Source: GJ-E10 sp035625725 (GTDB taxonomy: Bacteria > Pseudomonadota > Gammaproteobacteria > Burkholderiales > Burkholderiaceae_F). Taken from it: 64,000 bases of DNA. How positions within the stretch are numbered: position 1 is the first letter of the stretch; each line of letters begins with the position of its first letter. The stretch is from assembly GCA_035625725.1 (NCBI GenBank), contig DASPPB010000064.1:16008-80007 (forward strand), in the 5' to 3' direction. Shown piece by piece: positions 16,496-24,584 of this stretch. A program made the position numbers and the translations under genes. The notes under the pieces were generated by a model that saw only the letters and a program-made list of their open reading frames with translations, ran no database searches and had not been told where the DNA came from.

Positions 16496-17940
16496 TGACC
16501 CGAACCGCGCGGGCGCCGCAGGCCGCAAGTTTTGTCCGGTTCCTCAAGGAATGCCGTCCCATCGTGACCGCAGCCGAACCACTGGAACTGCGCGGCCGGC
16601 TCACGCGCTCCGCAGGCCTTGTCATGGAAGTTGTCGGACTGAAACTGCCCGTTGGTGCGCGCGTTGCGGTAGTGCAGGCCGACAACGCCCAACTCGACGC
16701 GGAGGTCGTCGGTTTTTCAGGCGAGCGTCTGTTTCTGATGCCCATCAGCGAACCGCAGGGAATTCGACCGGGCGCGGTCGTGGTGCCGTTTGAACCGACT
16801 GCACCACGGCCCGGCCTGGGGCTACGCAATCATCCCCGCCGCCGCGCCGAGGACCGGGCGCGCCAGCTGCCGATGGGCAATGCGCTGCTGGGACGCGTAA
16901 TCGACCCAAGCGGCACGCCCCTGGACCGCGCCGGCCCGCTCGTCGCGGCAGACGGCAGCGCATGCGAGTTGCGGCCGCTGGCACGGCGTCTGATCAACGC
17001 GATGGACCGCGCGCCGGTGCGCAGCGCCCTCGATGTGGGCATTCGCGCGATCAACGGCTTGCTGACGGTCGGGCGCGGCCAGCGCATCGGTCTTTTCTCC
17101 GGATCGGGCGTGGGCAAGAGCGTGCTTTTGGGAATGATGGCCCGCTACACGACCGCCGATGTCATTGTCGTGGGTCTGATCGGCGAACGCGGCCGAGAAG
17201 TCAAGGAATTCATTGACGACATCCTGGCGGCCGAGGGCCTGCGGCGCGCGGTCGTCGTTGCGGCGCCGGCCGACACGACCCCGTTGGTACGCATGCAGGG
17301 CGCCGCATACGCGACTTCGATCGCGGAGTATTTCCGCGACCAGGGGCGCGACGTTTTGCTTCTGATGGACTCGCTCACACGTTACGCCATGGCCGCACGC
17401 GAAATCGCCCTGGCCATCGGCGAGCCGCCAGCCACCAAGGGCTATCCTCCCTCGGTGTTTGCCAAGCTGCCGCAGCTCGTCGAGCGCGCGGGCAACGCAT
17501 CGGCGGGCGGCGGTTCCATCACCGGCTTTTACACCGTCCTCACAGAGGGCGACGACCCGCAGGATCCCGTAGCCGACGCGGCGCGTGCCATTCTCGACGG
17601 CCACATCGTACTGTCGCGGGCGCTGGCCGAGGCCGGACACTTTCCGGCCATTGACGTAGAAGCCTCAATCTCCCGTGTCATGCCCGCGGTGTGCGCTGCA
17701 CCGCAAATCGAATGCGCGCGGCGCTTTCGGGCGCTCTTTGCCCGCTATCAGCGCAACCACGATCTGCTATCCGTCGGTGCCTACGTCGCCGGCGCCGACC
17801 CGGCGCTCGACGCTGCCATTGCGGCTCACCCGCGCATGGAGCGGTTTTTGCAGCAATCCATGACCGAGCGCGCAACCCTGCAGCGTTCACAACAGGAACT
17901 CTCCGAATTGATCGGGTCCGTACCCGCGGCAGGAGCCTAG
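16495..17940 (+). CDS. fliI: Flagellum-specific ATPase FliI
   Basis: This 481-residue member of the F1-beta/FliI family has Walker A GSGVGKS at 203-209, IGERGREVKEFIDD, and Walker B DVLLLMDSLTRYAMA. The family motif GFYTVLTEGDD is also present. It powers unfolding and delivery of export substrates. The ATG at 16495 overlaps the fliH stop; the frame is open further upstream, but homology starts only here. The C-terminal tail (RATLQRSQQELSELIG) is helical as usual. Confidence 0.97.
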   Translation: MTRTARAPQAASFVRFLKECRPIVTAAEPLELRGRLTRSAGLVMEVVGLKLPVGARVAVVQADNAQLDAEVVGFSGERLFLMPISEPQGIRPGAVVVPFEPTAPRPGLGLRNHPRRRAEDRARQLPMGNALLGRVIDPSGTPLDRAGPLVAADGSACELRPLARRLINAMDRAPVRSALDVGIRAINGLLTVGRGQRIGLFSGSGVGKSVLLGMMARYTTADVIVVGLIGERGREVKEFIDDILAAEGLRRAVVVAAPADTTPLVRMQGAAYATSIAEYFRDQGRDVLLLMDSLTRYAMAAREIALAIGEPPATKGYPPSVFAKLPQLVERAGNASAGGGSITGFYTVLTEGDDPQDPVADAARAILDGHIVLSRALAEAGHFPAIDVEASISRVMPAVCAAPQIECARRFRALFARYQRNHDLLSVGAYVAGADPALDAAIAAHPRMERFLQQSMTERATLQRSQQELSELIGSVPAAGA

Positions 17941-18005
17941 GCGGCCAAAGCCCAATCGCATCCGAAGACACGGCACTCACTCTCATTGCATCGGTTTGAA
18001 CTCCC

Positions 18006-18488
18006 ATGAATCCGGCGACTTTGCATACCCTGACCGAACTGGCCAAGGCCAAGACGGAGGCGGCGCAGACGCGCCACGCGACCTTGCAGCGCGCGCTCGA
18101 GCAGGCGCGCACGCACCTTTGCACGCTGCGCCAATACGCGGGCGAATACGAGGAGCGCGCTCGCTGCCGCCCCGGGGATCAACGCGATCCCACCGCCGAA
18201 CGCAACCAGACCGTGTTTCTGGAGCGATTGCATGAGGCCGTGGCGACGCAACTGCGAGAAATCGCCTCGCGCGAACAGGCGCTGGCCGGCGCCGCGAACG
18301 ATCTAGTGCAGTGTCTGCGCAAACTCAAGAGTCTCGAGACTCTGGCCACGCGGCACGTGGAGCGCGAACGCCGAACCGAGGCGCGGCGCGATCAGAAAAA
18401 CACCGACGAGTTTGCCCAGCGCTCGGGCGGGCAGAAGGCAACGATCGGTCTGGACCAAAGTGCGGCCACCGCGGGGAGCGAATCATGA
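18006..18488 (+). CDS. fliJ: Flagellar export chaperone FliJ
   Basis: This 160-residue, largely coiled-coil protein (LAKAKTEAAQTRHATLQRAL and, near residue 100, LVQCLRKLKSLETLATRHVE) has the size and helix pattern of FliJ, the central-stalk-like partner of FliI that escorts chaperones to FlhA. FliJ sequences vary greatly, so the call leans on position between fliI and fliK. The last 25 residues look disordered. Its stop overlaps the fliK start (ATGA). Confidence 0.85.
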   Translation: MNPATLHTLTELAKAKTEAAQTRHATLQRALEQARTHLCTLRQYAGEYEERARCRPGDQRDPTAERNQTVFLERLHEAVATQLREIASREQALAGAANDLVQCLRKLKSLETLATRHVERERRTEARRDQKNTDEFAQRSGGQKATIGLDQSAATAGSES

Positions 18489-19954
18489 TTTTGCCGACCA
18501 TCGCCAACACCGCTGCGCCGAGCGCTTCGACCGCCGAACGCCCGGACGGCGGGCCATCGACCGGTGCCGCCACCGACGGGTCGAATGACCCGGGCAGCTT
18601 CTCGAGCGCAATGGCCAACGCCGCGGCCGCACCGGCACCGAGCGATGCGCCCGATTCCGAAGTTCGCACGGGGCCGCAGGCTCCGGGCGCTCACAGCGCG
18701 CAATCGGCCACGGTCTCGGGCGCAGCCGCGAACACCCCGACGTCCTTGCTCGGGTCAAAAAACCTCGGCCTCGCCGAGACGGTCGCCTCGGAGGCCGCAG
18801 TGCGCCAAGCGGCGTCGGCCGCGCGCAGCCTGGCCGCTGGCACCGCGGAGGCGGCCGCGGGCCGCACAGACGGCGCCACCACACCGAACGCAACGCGTGG
18901 CGCCAGCGGCAAAGGCAGCGCAAACAGCGCGCCTGCCGCAAAAGGGCAGACGGAAAACAGCCCCAAGGGCGAGTCCCCGATCAGCGCAGAGGCGGCGAGC
19001 CAACCCGTCGCAGGTGCGACGGTGGGCAATTCGGTTTTGCCGGACGGCGCACAAACCGCCGCGAACGCGGCAAACATCGAGGCAGCCGCTTCGGTCGCGC
19101 TTGCGCAAAATGCGACTGCCGAGGGCGCCCTAGGCAGCGCGGGCGCAAGACTGCTCACCCCTGGCCAAGCCGCGTCGGGCGCGAGCATCGTGCGCAGCGC
19201 GCAGAGCACCAGTGCGCAGCTCTCCCAGGGCGTCGTCTCGAGCGGTACCGAGCAAGAGCCGGTTGCCGCCGACGGCGCGCGCGCCCTGACCGACGCGGCC
19301 GCGCCCGAGGCTGCGAGCCCGAGTTTTTCTTCGCTACTCGCTACTGGTGCGAAAGCCGCGGGCCAACTCTCGGCCGGCATCAACACGGGTATGGCGGGCG
19401 ATGCAACGGCTGCCAGCCCGGGCGCTGGTACGCAGTTGCCCCCGGCAGCCCTGGCGGCCTTGGGCGCACCGGCCCAAGGCGCGGGTGCCAATGGGGCAGC
19501 TTCCGTCCTGCTGCATGTGAGTACACCTGTAGGAGAGCCCGGTTTCGGTCAGGATGTGTCGCGCCAGGTGGTGTACCTGGCCAAGGTCGGCGCTCATTCG
19601 GCCGAGCTCTCCTTGCAGCCCGCCGAGCTCGGGCCCGTGAACGTGTCCATCCGGATGAACGGACTGGAAGCGTCCCTGGTCATATCGGCCAGTCATCCTG
19701 GGACGCGCGCAGCGCTGCAAGAGGCCCTTCCCCACTTAAGTGCGCTGTTCCAGAGCAGTGGTCTGCAACTGACGGGCGCCCAGGTGGGCGACGGCTCGCA
19801 GCACAACGCCGGTGAGGGTCCCGCACAGCGCAACGCCTCCGCGAGCCAGGGGCCGCTCACGCCGAGCGGTGCGCCGCAGGCAACCGCCGTGGCTCTCACG
19901 GCCGCCACCACCGCGCAGGCGCTTTCCAACCGTCTGATCGATACCTTTGCTTAG
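18485..19954 (+). CDS. fliK: Flagellar hook-length control protein FliK
   Basis: This 489-residue protein has a long Ala/Thr/Gly-rich ruler region (residues 1-330) and the C-terminal switch domain: QDVSRQVVYLAKVGAHSAEL, then LQPAELGPVNVSIRMNGLEA, residues about 358-440. FliK measures hook length and makes FlhB switch export from hook to filament proteins. The ATG at 18485 overlaps the fliJ stop. A second FliK-like gene is at 2343-3374. fliL follows after 116 bases. Confidence 0.93.
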   Translation: MILPTIANTAAPSASTAERPDGGPSTGAATDGSNDPGSFSSAMANAAAAPAPSDAPDSEVRTGPQAPGAHSAQSATVSGAAANTPTSLLGSKNLGLAETVASEAAVRQAASAARSLAAGTAEAAAGRTDGATTPNATRGASGKGSANSAPAAKGQTENSPKGESPISAEAASQPVAGATVGNSVLPDGAQTAANAANIEAAASVALAQNATAEGALGSAGARLLTPGQAASGASIVRSAQSTSAQLSQGVVSSGTEQEPVAADGARALTDAAAPEAASPSFSSLLATGAKAAGQLSAGINTGMAGDATAASPGAGTQLPPAALAALGAPAQGAGANGAASVLLHVSTPVGEPGFGQDVSRQVVYLAKVGAHSAELSLQPAELGPVNVSIRMNGLEASLVISASHPGTRAALQEALPHLSALFQSSGLQLTGAQVGDGSQHNAGEGPAQRNASASQGPLTPSGAPQATAVALTAATTAQALSNRLIDTFA

Positions 19955-20070
19955 TGGCAAATCGCGCGCATATTCGCCGGATCGCCGCGCCAACCCATTC
20001 CCAATAATCCCTAAAGATTCCCGCGCCGCTGCCGAGGCGGCCGCGGCCCGATCATGACGTTCTTGGGGAA

Positions 20071-20676
20071 ATGATGGCCGACATCAGGGCAGCTGCCGCG
20101 GCGGCACCAGCCAGAGAGGCGCCGGGCGCATCCCGGGGCAAGGACGCAACTGCGACCGCCGGCAAAGCCGCAGCGACGGCAAAACCAGCAAATCGCAAGC
20201 CGATGCTGCTCATCGTCGGCGTCTTGCTTTTGCTCGCCGCCGCGGGAGCGGGAGCCTATTTTTTCCTGGGCCGCTCGGGGGACACACAAAGCGCATCGGC
20301 CGACACCGCGAAGACAAAGGGTGACAAAGGCAAAGACAAGGGCAAGGAGAAAAAGGAGGAGGCCAAGAAGCCGTATTTCGTCGAGTTCGAGACCTTTACG
20401 GTCAACCTCAAGGACCCGGAAAAGTTTTTGCAGATCAAGCTCACGTTTCAGGTGAAAAGTGTCGAAGCGGCCGAAGCCATCAAGGACTTGATGCCCATCA
20501 TCCGCAGCGCGGTCATCCCGGTACTGAGTGCGCAGGACCCCTCGGATTTGATGGCCAAGGAGGGCAAGGAGAAACTCAGCAGCGAGGTGGTAGCGGCTGC
20601 CAACAAGGCGGTGGCCGGAACCGCAGCCAACGATTCCGTCGATGCGGTCTTGATCACCCACATGCTCATCCAGTGA
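20071..20676 (+). CDS. fliL: Flagellar basal body-associated protein FliL
   Basis: This 201-residue protein has one membrane helix (about residues 46-67, LLIVGVLLLLAAAGAGAYFF), a Lys-rich linker (residues 84-100) and the FliL periplasmic domain (FVEFETFTVNLKDPEKFLQI through VDAVLITHMLIQ). FliL surrounds or stabilises the stator. Two ATGs are adjacent; the second (20074) is better spaced from GGGG. The N-terminal 45 residues before the helix are longer than usual and Ala-rich. The 116-base gap before it could hold an internal promoter. Confidence 0.94.
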   Translation: MMADIRAAAAAAPAREAPGASRGKDATATAGKAAATAKPANRKPMLLIVGVLLLLAAAGAGAYFFLGRSGDTQSASADTAKTKGDKGKDKGKEKKEEAKKPYFVEFETFTVNLKDPEKFLQIKLTFQVKSVEAAEAIKDLMPIIRSAVIPVLSAQDPSDLMAKEGKEKLSSEVVAAANKAVAGTAANDSVDAVLITHMLIQ

Positions 20677-20715
20677 AGGTGCGCGGCCTCCAGGCCAGAA
20701 CACGAGCCACAAACC

Positions 20716-21723
20716 ATGTCGGAACAGTTTCTTTCCCAGGATGAAGTCGACGCACTCCTCGAGGGTGTGACCGGCGAGTCGCAAAAACTCGAGAAAGAGG
20801 AGTCCAAGGAAGGGATTCGCGACTACGACATCGCCAGCCAGGAGCGCATCGTCCGCGGCCGCATGCCGACGGTCGAACTCGTCAACGAGCGCTTCGCGCG
20901 CAACCTGCGCACCGGCCTGTTTAACTTCATGCGTCGCAGCCCGGAGATCTCCATCGGGCCGGTGCGCGTCATCAAATACTCGGCTTTTTTGCGCGACATC
21001 GCCGTGCCGACCAACATCAACATCATTTCGCTCACCCCGCTGCGCGGCCAGGGCATGGTGATCTTCGACCCGAATCTGGTCTTTTGCGCGATCGATACCT
21101 TATTCGGAGGTTCGGGCAAGCAGCACTTTCGCATCGAGGGGCGTGATTTCTCCCCGACGGAGCAGCGCATCATCCAGCGCATGATGGAGGTCGTTCTCTC
21201 CGAATACGGCAAGGCCTGGGGCGCGCTGTTCAAGTTCCAGTTCCAGCACCTGCGCTCGGAGATGCACACGCAGTTCGCTAGCATCGCCTCGCCGTCCGAA
21301 ATCGTGGTCGCCGTCACCTTCAATCTGGAAATCGGCGACGGTGGTGGCGAAATCCATTTTTGCGTGCCGTACTCGTCGCTGGAGCCGATTCGCGACATCC
21401 TGTACTCGTCGTTGCAGGCCGATGGTCAGGAGCCCGACCGGCGCTGGGTGCGCCAGCTGACCCAGCAGGTGCAAAACGCGGAAGTCGAGCTTGCCGCGGA
21501 ATTGGCCCAGACCGAGCTCACCGTCGGCCAGTTGATCGGACTGCAGGTTGGCGACTTCATCGCCTTGCCCATTCGCGACGTCATCCCGGTCACGGTCGAC
21601 GGAGTACCGGTCATGGAATGCCGCTTCGGATCCGTCAACGGGCACACCGCGATCCGCGCAGAACGAATGCTGAAGTATTCGCACTTCAGCGAGCACTTTT
21701 CCATCGAGGAGAACAAAGCATGA
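20716..21723 (+). CDS. fliM: Flagellar motor switch protein FliM
   Basis: This 335-residue protein has the N-terminal CheY-binding peptide (FLSQDEVDALLEGV), a CheC-like middle domain (RTGLFNFMRRSPEISIGPVR, MVIFDPNLVF, DTLFGGSGK) and a C-terminal SpoA/FliN-like domain (ELTVGQLIGLQVGDFIALPI). FliM forms the C-ring with FliG and FliN and receives phospho-CheY. It overlaps fliN by 4 bases (ATGA). Confidence 0.97.
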   Translation: MSEQFLSQDEVDALLEGVTGESQKLEKEESKEGIRDYDIASQERIVRGRMPTVELVNERFARNLRTGLFNFMRRSPEISIGPVRVIKYSAFLRDIAVPTNINIISLTPLRGQGMVIFDPNLVFCAIDTLFGGSGKQHFRIEGRDFSPTEQRIIQRMMEVVLSEYGKAWGALFKFQFQHLRSEMHTQFASIASPSEIVVAVTFNLEIGDGGGEIHFCVPYSSLEPIRDILYSSLQADGQEPDRRWVRQLTQQVQNAEVELAAELAQTELTVGQLIGLQVGDFIALPIRDVIPVTVDGVPVMECRFGSVNGHTAIRAERMLKYSHFSEHFSIEENKA

Positions 21724-22151
21724 GCGATCCGGGTGGAAACGGACCCGCAAGCGCCGAGAATGATTGGGCCGCCGCGCTCAAGGAACAGGCAGCCGGCGCC
21801 GCGATCGAACCGAGCTCGGCCGTGGATACCATCGCGCAGCCGGCCAACATTTTCCCCCGACTCACGCCCGGCGCGTCCTCCGATGCGGCCCAGGACCTGG
21901 ACCTCATTTTGGACATACCGGTGCACCTGACGGTTGAACTCGGGCGCACGCGAATCCCAATCAAGCACATCTTGCAGCTCGCGCAAGGCTCGGTCATCGA
22001 ACTCGACGCGCTCGCCGGCGAACCGATGGACGTACTGGTCAACGGTTGCCTCATCGCGCAAGGCGAGGTGGTTGTCGTCAACGAGAAATTCGGCATCCGA
22101 CTGACTGATATCGTCACGCCCAGCGAGCGCGTGCGGCGCTTGCACAAATAG
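21720..22151 (+). CDS. fliN: Flagellar motor switch protein FliN
   Basis: This 143-residue protein has a SpoA domain in its second half: LDIPVHLTVELGRTRIPIKH, LAQGSVIELD, AGEPMDVLVNGCLIAQGEVV and FGIRLTDIV. FliN makes the bottom of the C-ring and helps dock the FliH-FliI export complex. The N-terminal 60 residues are variable, as usual. The ATG overlaps the fliM stop; an open frame reaching further upstream is not part of the gene. Confidence 0.96.
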   Translation: MSDPGGNGPASAENDWAAALKEQAAGAAIEPSSAVDTIAQPANIFPRLTPGASSDAAQDLDLILDIPVHLTVELGRTRIPIKHILQLAQGSVIELDALAGEPMDVLVNGCLIAQGEVVVVNEKFGIRLTDIVTPSERVRRLHK

Positions 22152-22160
22152 TTCCCGGCC

Positions 22161-22619
22161 ATGTCGTGTGCATCGAAGCATCCAGGGCGCGGGGGCGAGT
22201 GCCGCGTGCACACCGCGTCGTTGGCGGCACTGGGCGCCTTGTGCGCTGTGCCGGGCGTCGCCGCGGCCACCCAGGCACAAGCGGGCGCATCGGCCGTCGA
22301 AGGCCCCTCCTTCTTACCCATGGTCCTGGCGCTTGTCGTCGTGCTCGGAGTGCTCGGCGCTGCGATTTGGGCGCTGCGCCGCGCGGGCCTGGTCGCGCGC
22401 GGCGGCGCCAGCAGCCAGCTGCGCCTGATCACACAGCTCGCGCTCGGACCCCGGGAGCGGGTGGTTATCGTTGAAGCCGGCGAACGCTGGTGGCTCCTGG
22501 GCATCGGTGCAAACGGGGTGACGCGCCTCGGAACACTGCCCAAGGGCGAGGCCGTCGCCCCGCAGATGCCAGCGTCCTTCGGCGCGCTGTTGGACAAGCT
22601 GCGCGCGGGGGGACATTGA
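22161..22619 (+). CDS. fliO: Flagellar biosynthetic protein FliO
   Basis: This 152-residue protein has a signal-like hydrophobic stretch near residues 17-35, a main membrane helix at about 52-73 (LPMVLALVVVLGVLGAAIWAL) and the FliO cytoplasmic pattern LRLITQLALGPRERVVIVEA then WWLLGIGANGVTRL. FliO is an assembly scaffold for FliP in the export gate. Position between fliN and fliP is canonical. Its stop overlaps the fliP start (TGATG). Confidence 0.92.
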   Translation: MSCASKHPGRGGECRVHTASLAALGALCAVPGVAAATQAQAGASAVEGPSFLPMVLALVVVLGVLGAAIWALRRAGLVARGGASSQLRLITQLALGPRERVVIVEAGERWWLLGIGANGVTRLGTLPKGEAVAPQMPASFGALLDKLRAGGH

Positions 22620-23389
22620 TGCGAGTCGCACGACTAGCCGGACTCTCGGCGCTGACCGCGCTGCTGCTCGCGGCCCTCCTGCAGCCGGCGTGGGGGCAGG
22701 CAAGCCCGATCGCGATAAACGCCACGCCCGCCGGTGGCGGCGCGACCCAGTACTCCGTGCCGGTCCAGACGCTGCTATTTCTGACCGCGCTGGGATTTTT
22801 GCCGGCACTGCTTCTGCTCACCACCTCCTTTACGCGCATCGTGATCGTGTTGTCACTGCTGCGCATGGCGTTGGGCACGCAAACGGCGCCACCCAACCAG
22901 GTCATCATCGGACTTTCGCTGTTTTTGACCTTTTTCGTCATGGGCCCCACCTTCGACCGCATGTACGAACAGGCCTATCAGCCCTTTAGTCAGCAGAAGA
23001 TCTCCTTCGAACAGGCCGCCGAGCTGGCGTCCGTGCCGATGAAGGAGTTCATGCTCAAGCACACGCGTGCCAACGACCTGGATCTTTTCGTGCACATGGC
23101 ACGCATCGATAAGACCGCTGCCACGATCGAAAAACCGGCCGATCTTCCCATTCGCGTAATCATCCCGGCGTTCGTCACCAGCGAACTGAAAACCGCATTC
23201 CAAATCGGCTTCATGGTCTTCATCCCCTTTCTCGTCATCGATATGGTGGTGGCCAGCGTGCTGATGTCCATGGGAATGATGATGCTCTCGCCGGTGCTCG
23301 TGTCACTTCCGTTTAAGTTGATGCTTTTCGTTGTGGCCGACGGCTGGAACCTGTTGATCGGCTCCCTCGTGGCAAGTTTCTCGCCCTGA
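22619..23389 (+). CDS. fliP: Flagellar export gate protein FliP
   Basis: This 256-residue protein has a cleavable-type signal sequence (residues 1-24, ending in AWGQA) and the FliP core: LLLLTTSFTRIVIVLSLLRM, FFVMGPTFDRMYEQAYQP and GFMVFIPFLVIDMVVASVLM. Five FliP subunits with FliQ and FliR form the core of the type III export gate. The ATG at 22619 overlaps the fliO stop. fliQ follows after 59 bases. Confidence 0.97.
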   Translation: MRVARLAGLSALTALLLAALLQPAWGQASPIAINATPAGGGATQYSVPVQTLLFLTALGFLPALLLLTTSFTRIVIVLSLLRMALGTQTAPPNQVIIGLSLFLTFFVMGPTFDRMYEQAYQPFSQQKISFEQAAELASVPMKEFMLKHTRANDLDLFVHMARIDKTAATIEKPADLPIRVIIPAFVTSELKTAFQIGFMVFIPFLVIDMVVASVLMSMGMMMLSPVLVSLPFKLMLFVVADGWNLLIGSLVASFSP

Positions 23390-23448
23390 CGGGTCTCCAA
23401 TCGCCCCTACGGGCGTAAACCGCAACCGGACGTTTTTCGAGGCTCACC

Positions 23449-23718
23449 ATGGACGCCCAAAGTGTCGTAACCCTCGCCCAACAAGCCCTGTATACGGCCG
23501 TACTGCTGTCGGCGCCGATGCTGCTCGCCTCTCTTCTTGTTGGCTTGGTGGTATCGATTCTGCAAGCCGCGACCCAGATCAACGAGATGACGCTCACCTT
23601 CATCCCTAAGCTGCTCACCATGATTGCGACGCTGGTGCTTGCGGGCCCCTGGATGATCACTTATTTCGTCGACTTCCTGCGTCGTTTGTACCAGTCGATC
23701 CCCTCGACGATCGGCTAG
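23449..23718 (+). CDS. fliQ: Flagellar export gate protein FliQ
   Basis: This 89-residue protein has two membrane helices and the FliQ motif SLLVGLVVSILQAATQINEM. It is part of the FliPQR gate. Length and order between fliP and fliR are canonical; fliR starts 13 bases later. Confidence 0.97.
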   Translation: MDAQSVVTLAQQALYTAVLLSAPMLLASLLVGLVVSILQAATQINEMTLTFIPKLLTMIATLVLAGPWMITYFVDFLRRLYQSIPSTIG

Positions 23719-23731
23719 CGCGGCGCGACCG

Positions 23732-24496
23732 ATGGAGCTCACCAGCACCCAGATTGCTGCCTGGGTCGGCCTCTTCTTCTGGCCGCTGGTGCGCATTCTT
23801 GCGCTCATGACCACGGTTCCGGTGCTTTCCCACCGGGCTATTCCGTTGCGGGCGAAAGTGGCCATCGGGGTCGCCGTCGCACTGGTGCTGGCCCCGACCG
23901 TGCCGACGCCGGCGCTCGCCACGTCGCTCGATGCGGTCTTTTTCCAGACTCTGGTGCGCAACATACTGATCGGCGTCACGCTGGGCTTTGCCATTCGGGT
24001 TCTGTTCGCCGGTATCGAACTTGCCGGACAAATGATCGGGCTGCAAGTGGGTCTGTCTTTTGGCGGGTTTTTCAACCCCGAGGCGGCCGACACCGACAAT
24101 CCCGTGGCAAATTTCGTCTCGCTGCTTGTGCTTTTGCTGTTTCTCGCGATCGACGGTCACTTGATGGTGCTGCACGGTCTGCGTCAGAGTTTTGACGTTT
24201 TGCCGGTCGCCGAGGGGGGACCGAACACCCTGGCGTTCGATGCGATCGCCGGCCTGGGCGCGCAGTTGTTCGCCATCGCGCTTTCGATCTCGCTGCCCGT
24301 ACTTGCCGTGATGCTGCTTATCAACGTCGTGCTGGGCGTCATGGCGCGCGTATCGCCCCAGCTCAACTTGTTTGCAGTCGGCTTCCCCATCACCCTGTGC
24401 GCAGGCATGGTCGTGCTGTTTTTGTTTCTGCCGTACCTGGAAGCACCGATCCGAAGCACGCTCGAGCGCGCCCTTTCGATCTGGCCTGTGGGCTAG
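23732..24496 (+). CDS. fliR: Flagellar export gate protein FliR
   Basis: This 254-residue multi-helix protein matches FliR: FFWPLVRILALMTTVPVLSH, AGQMIGLQVGLSF near residues 110-123, then NPVANFVSLLVLLLFLAIDG and PQLNLFAVGFPITLCAGM. One FliR per gate completes the FliP5Q4R1 complex. This is the last flagellar gene of the block: flhB, flhA and flhF do not follow, and the next gene is metabolic. Confidence 0.96.
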   Translation: MELTSTQIAAWVGLFFWPLVRILALMTTVPVLSHRAIPLRAKVAIGVAVALVLAPTVPTPALATSLDAVFFQTLVRNILIGVTLGFAIRVLFAGIELAGQMIGLQVGLSFGGFFNPEAADTDNPVANFVSLLVLLLFLAIDGHLMVLHGLRQSFDVLPVAEGGPNTLAFDAIAGLGAQLFAIALSISLPVLAVMLLINVVLGVMARVSPQLNLFAVGFPITLCAGMVVLFLFLPYLEAPIRSTLERALSIWPVG

Positions 24497-24584
24497 GAGT
24501 GAGCGCGCCGAGGGCTAGAATCGGTGCGCCGGCTCGCAGTTCGCGGGGCGTGCGCGGCGTGCGGAGAAACCACAAGGCGGATTT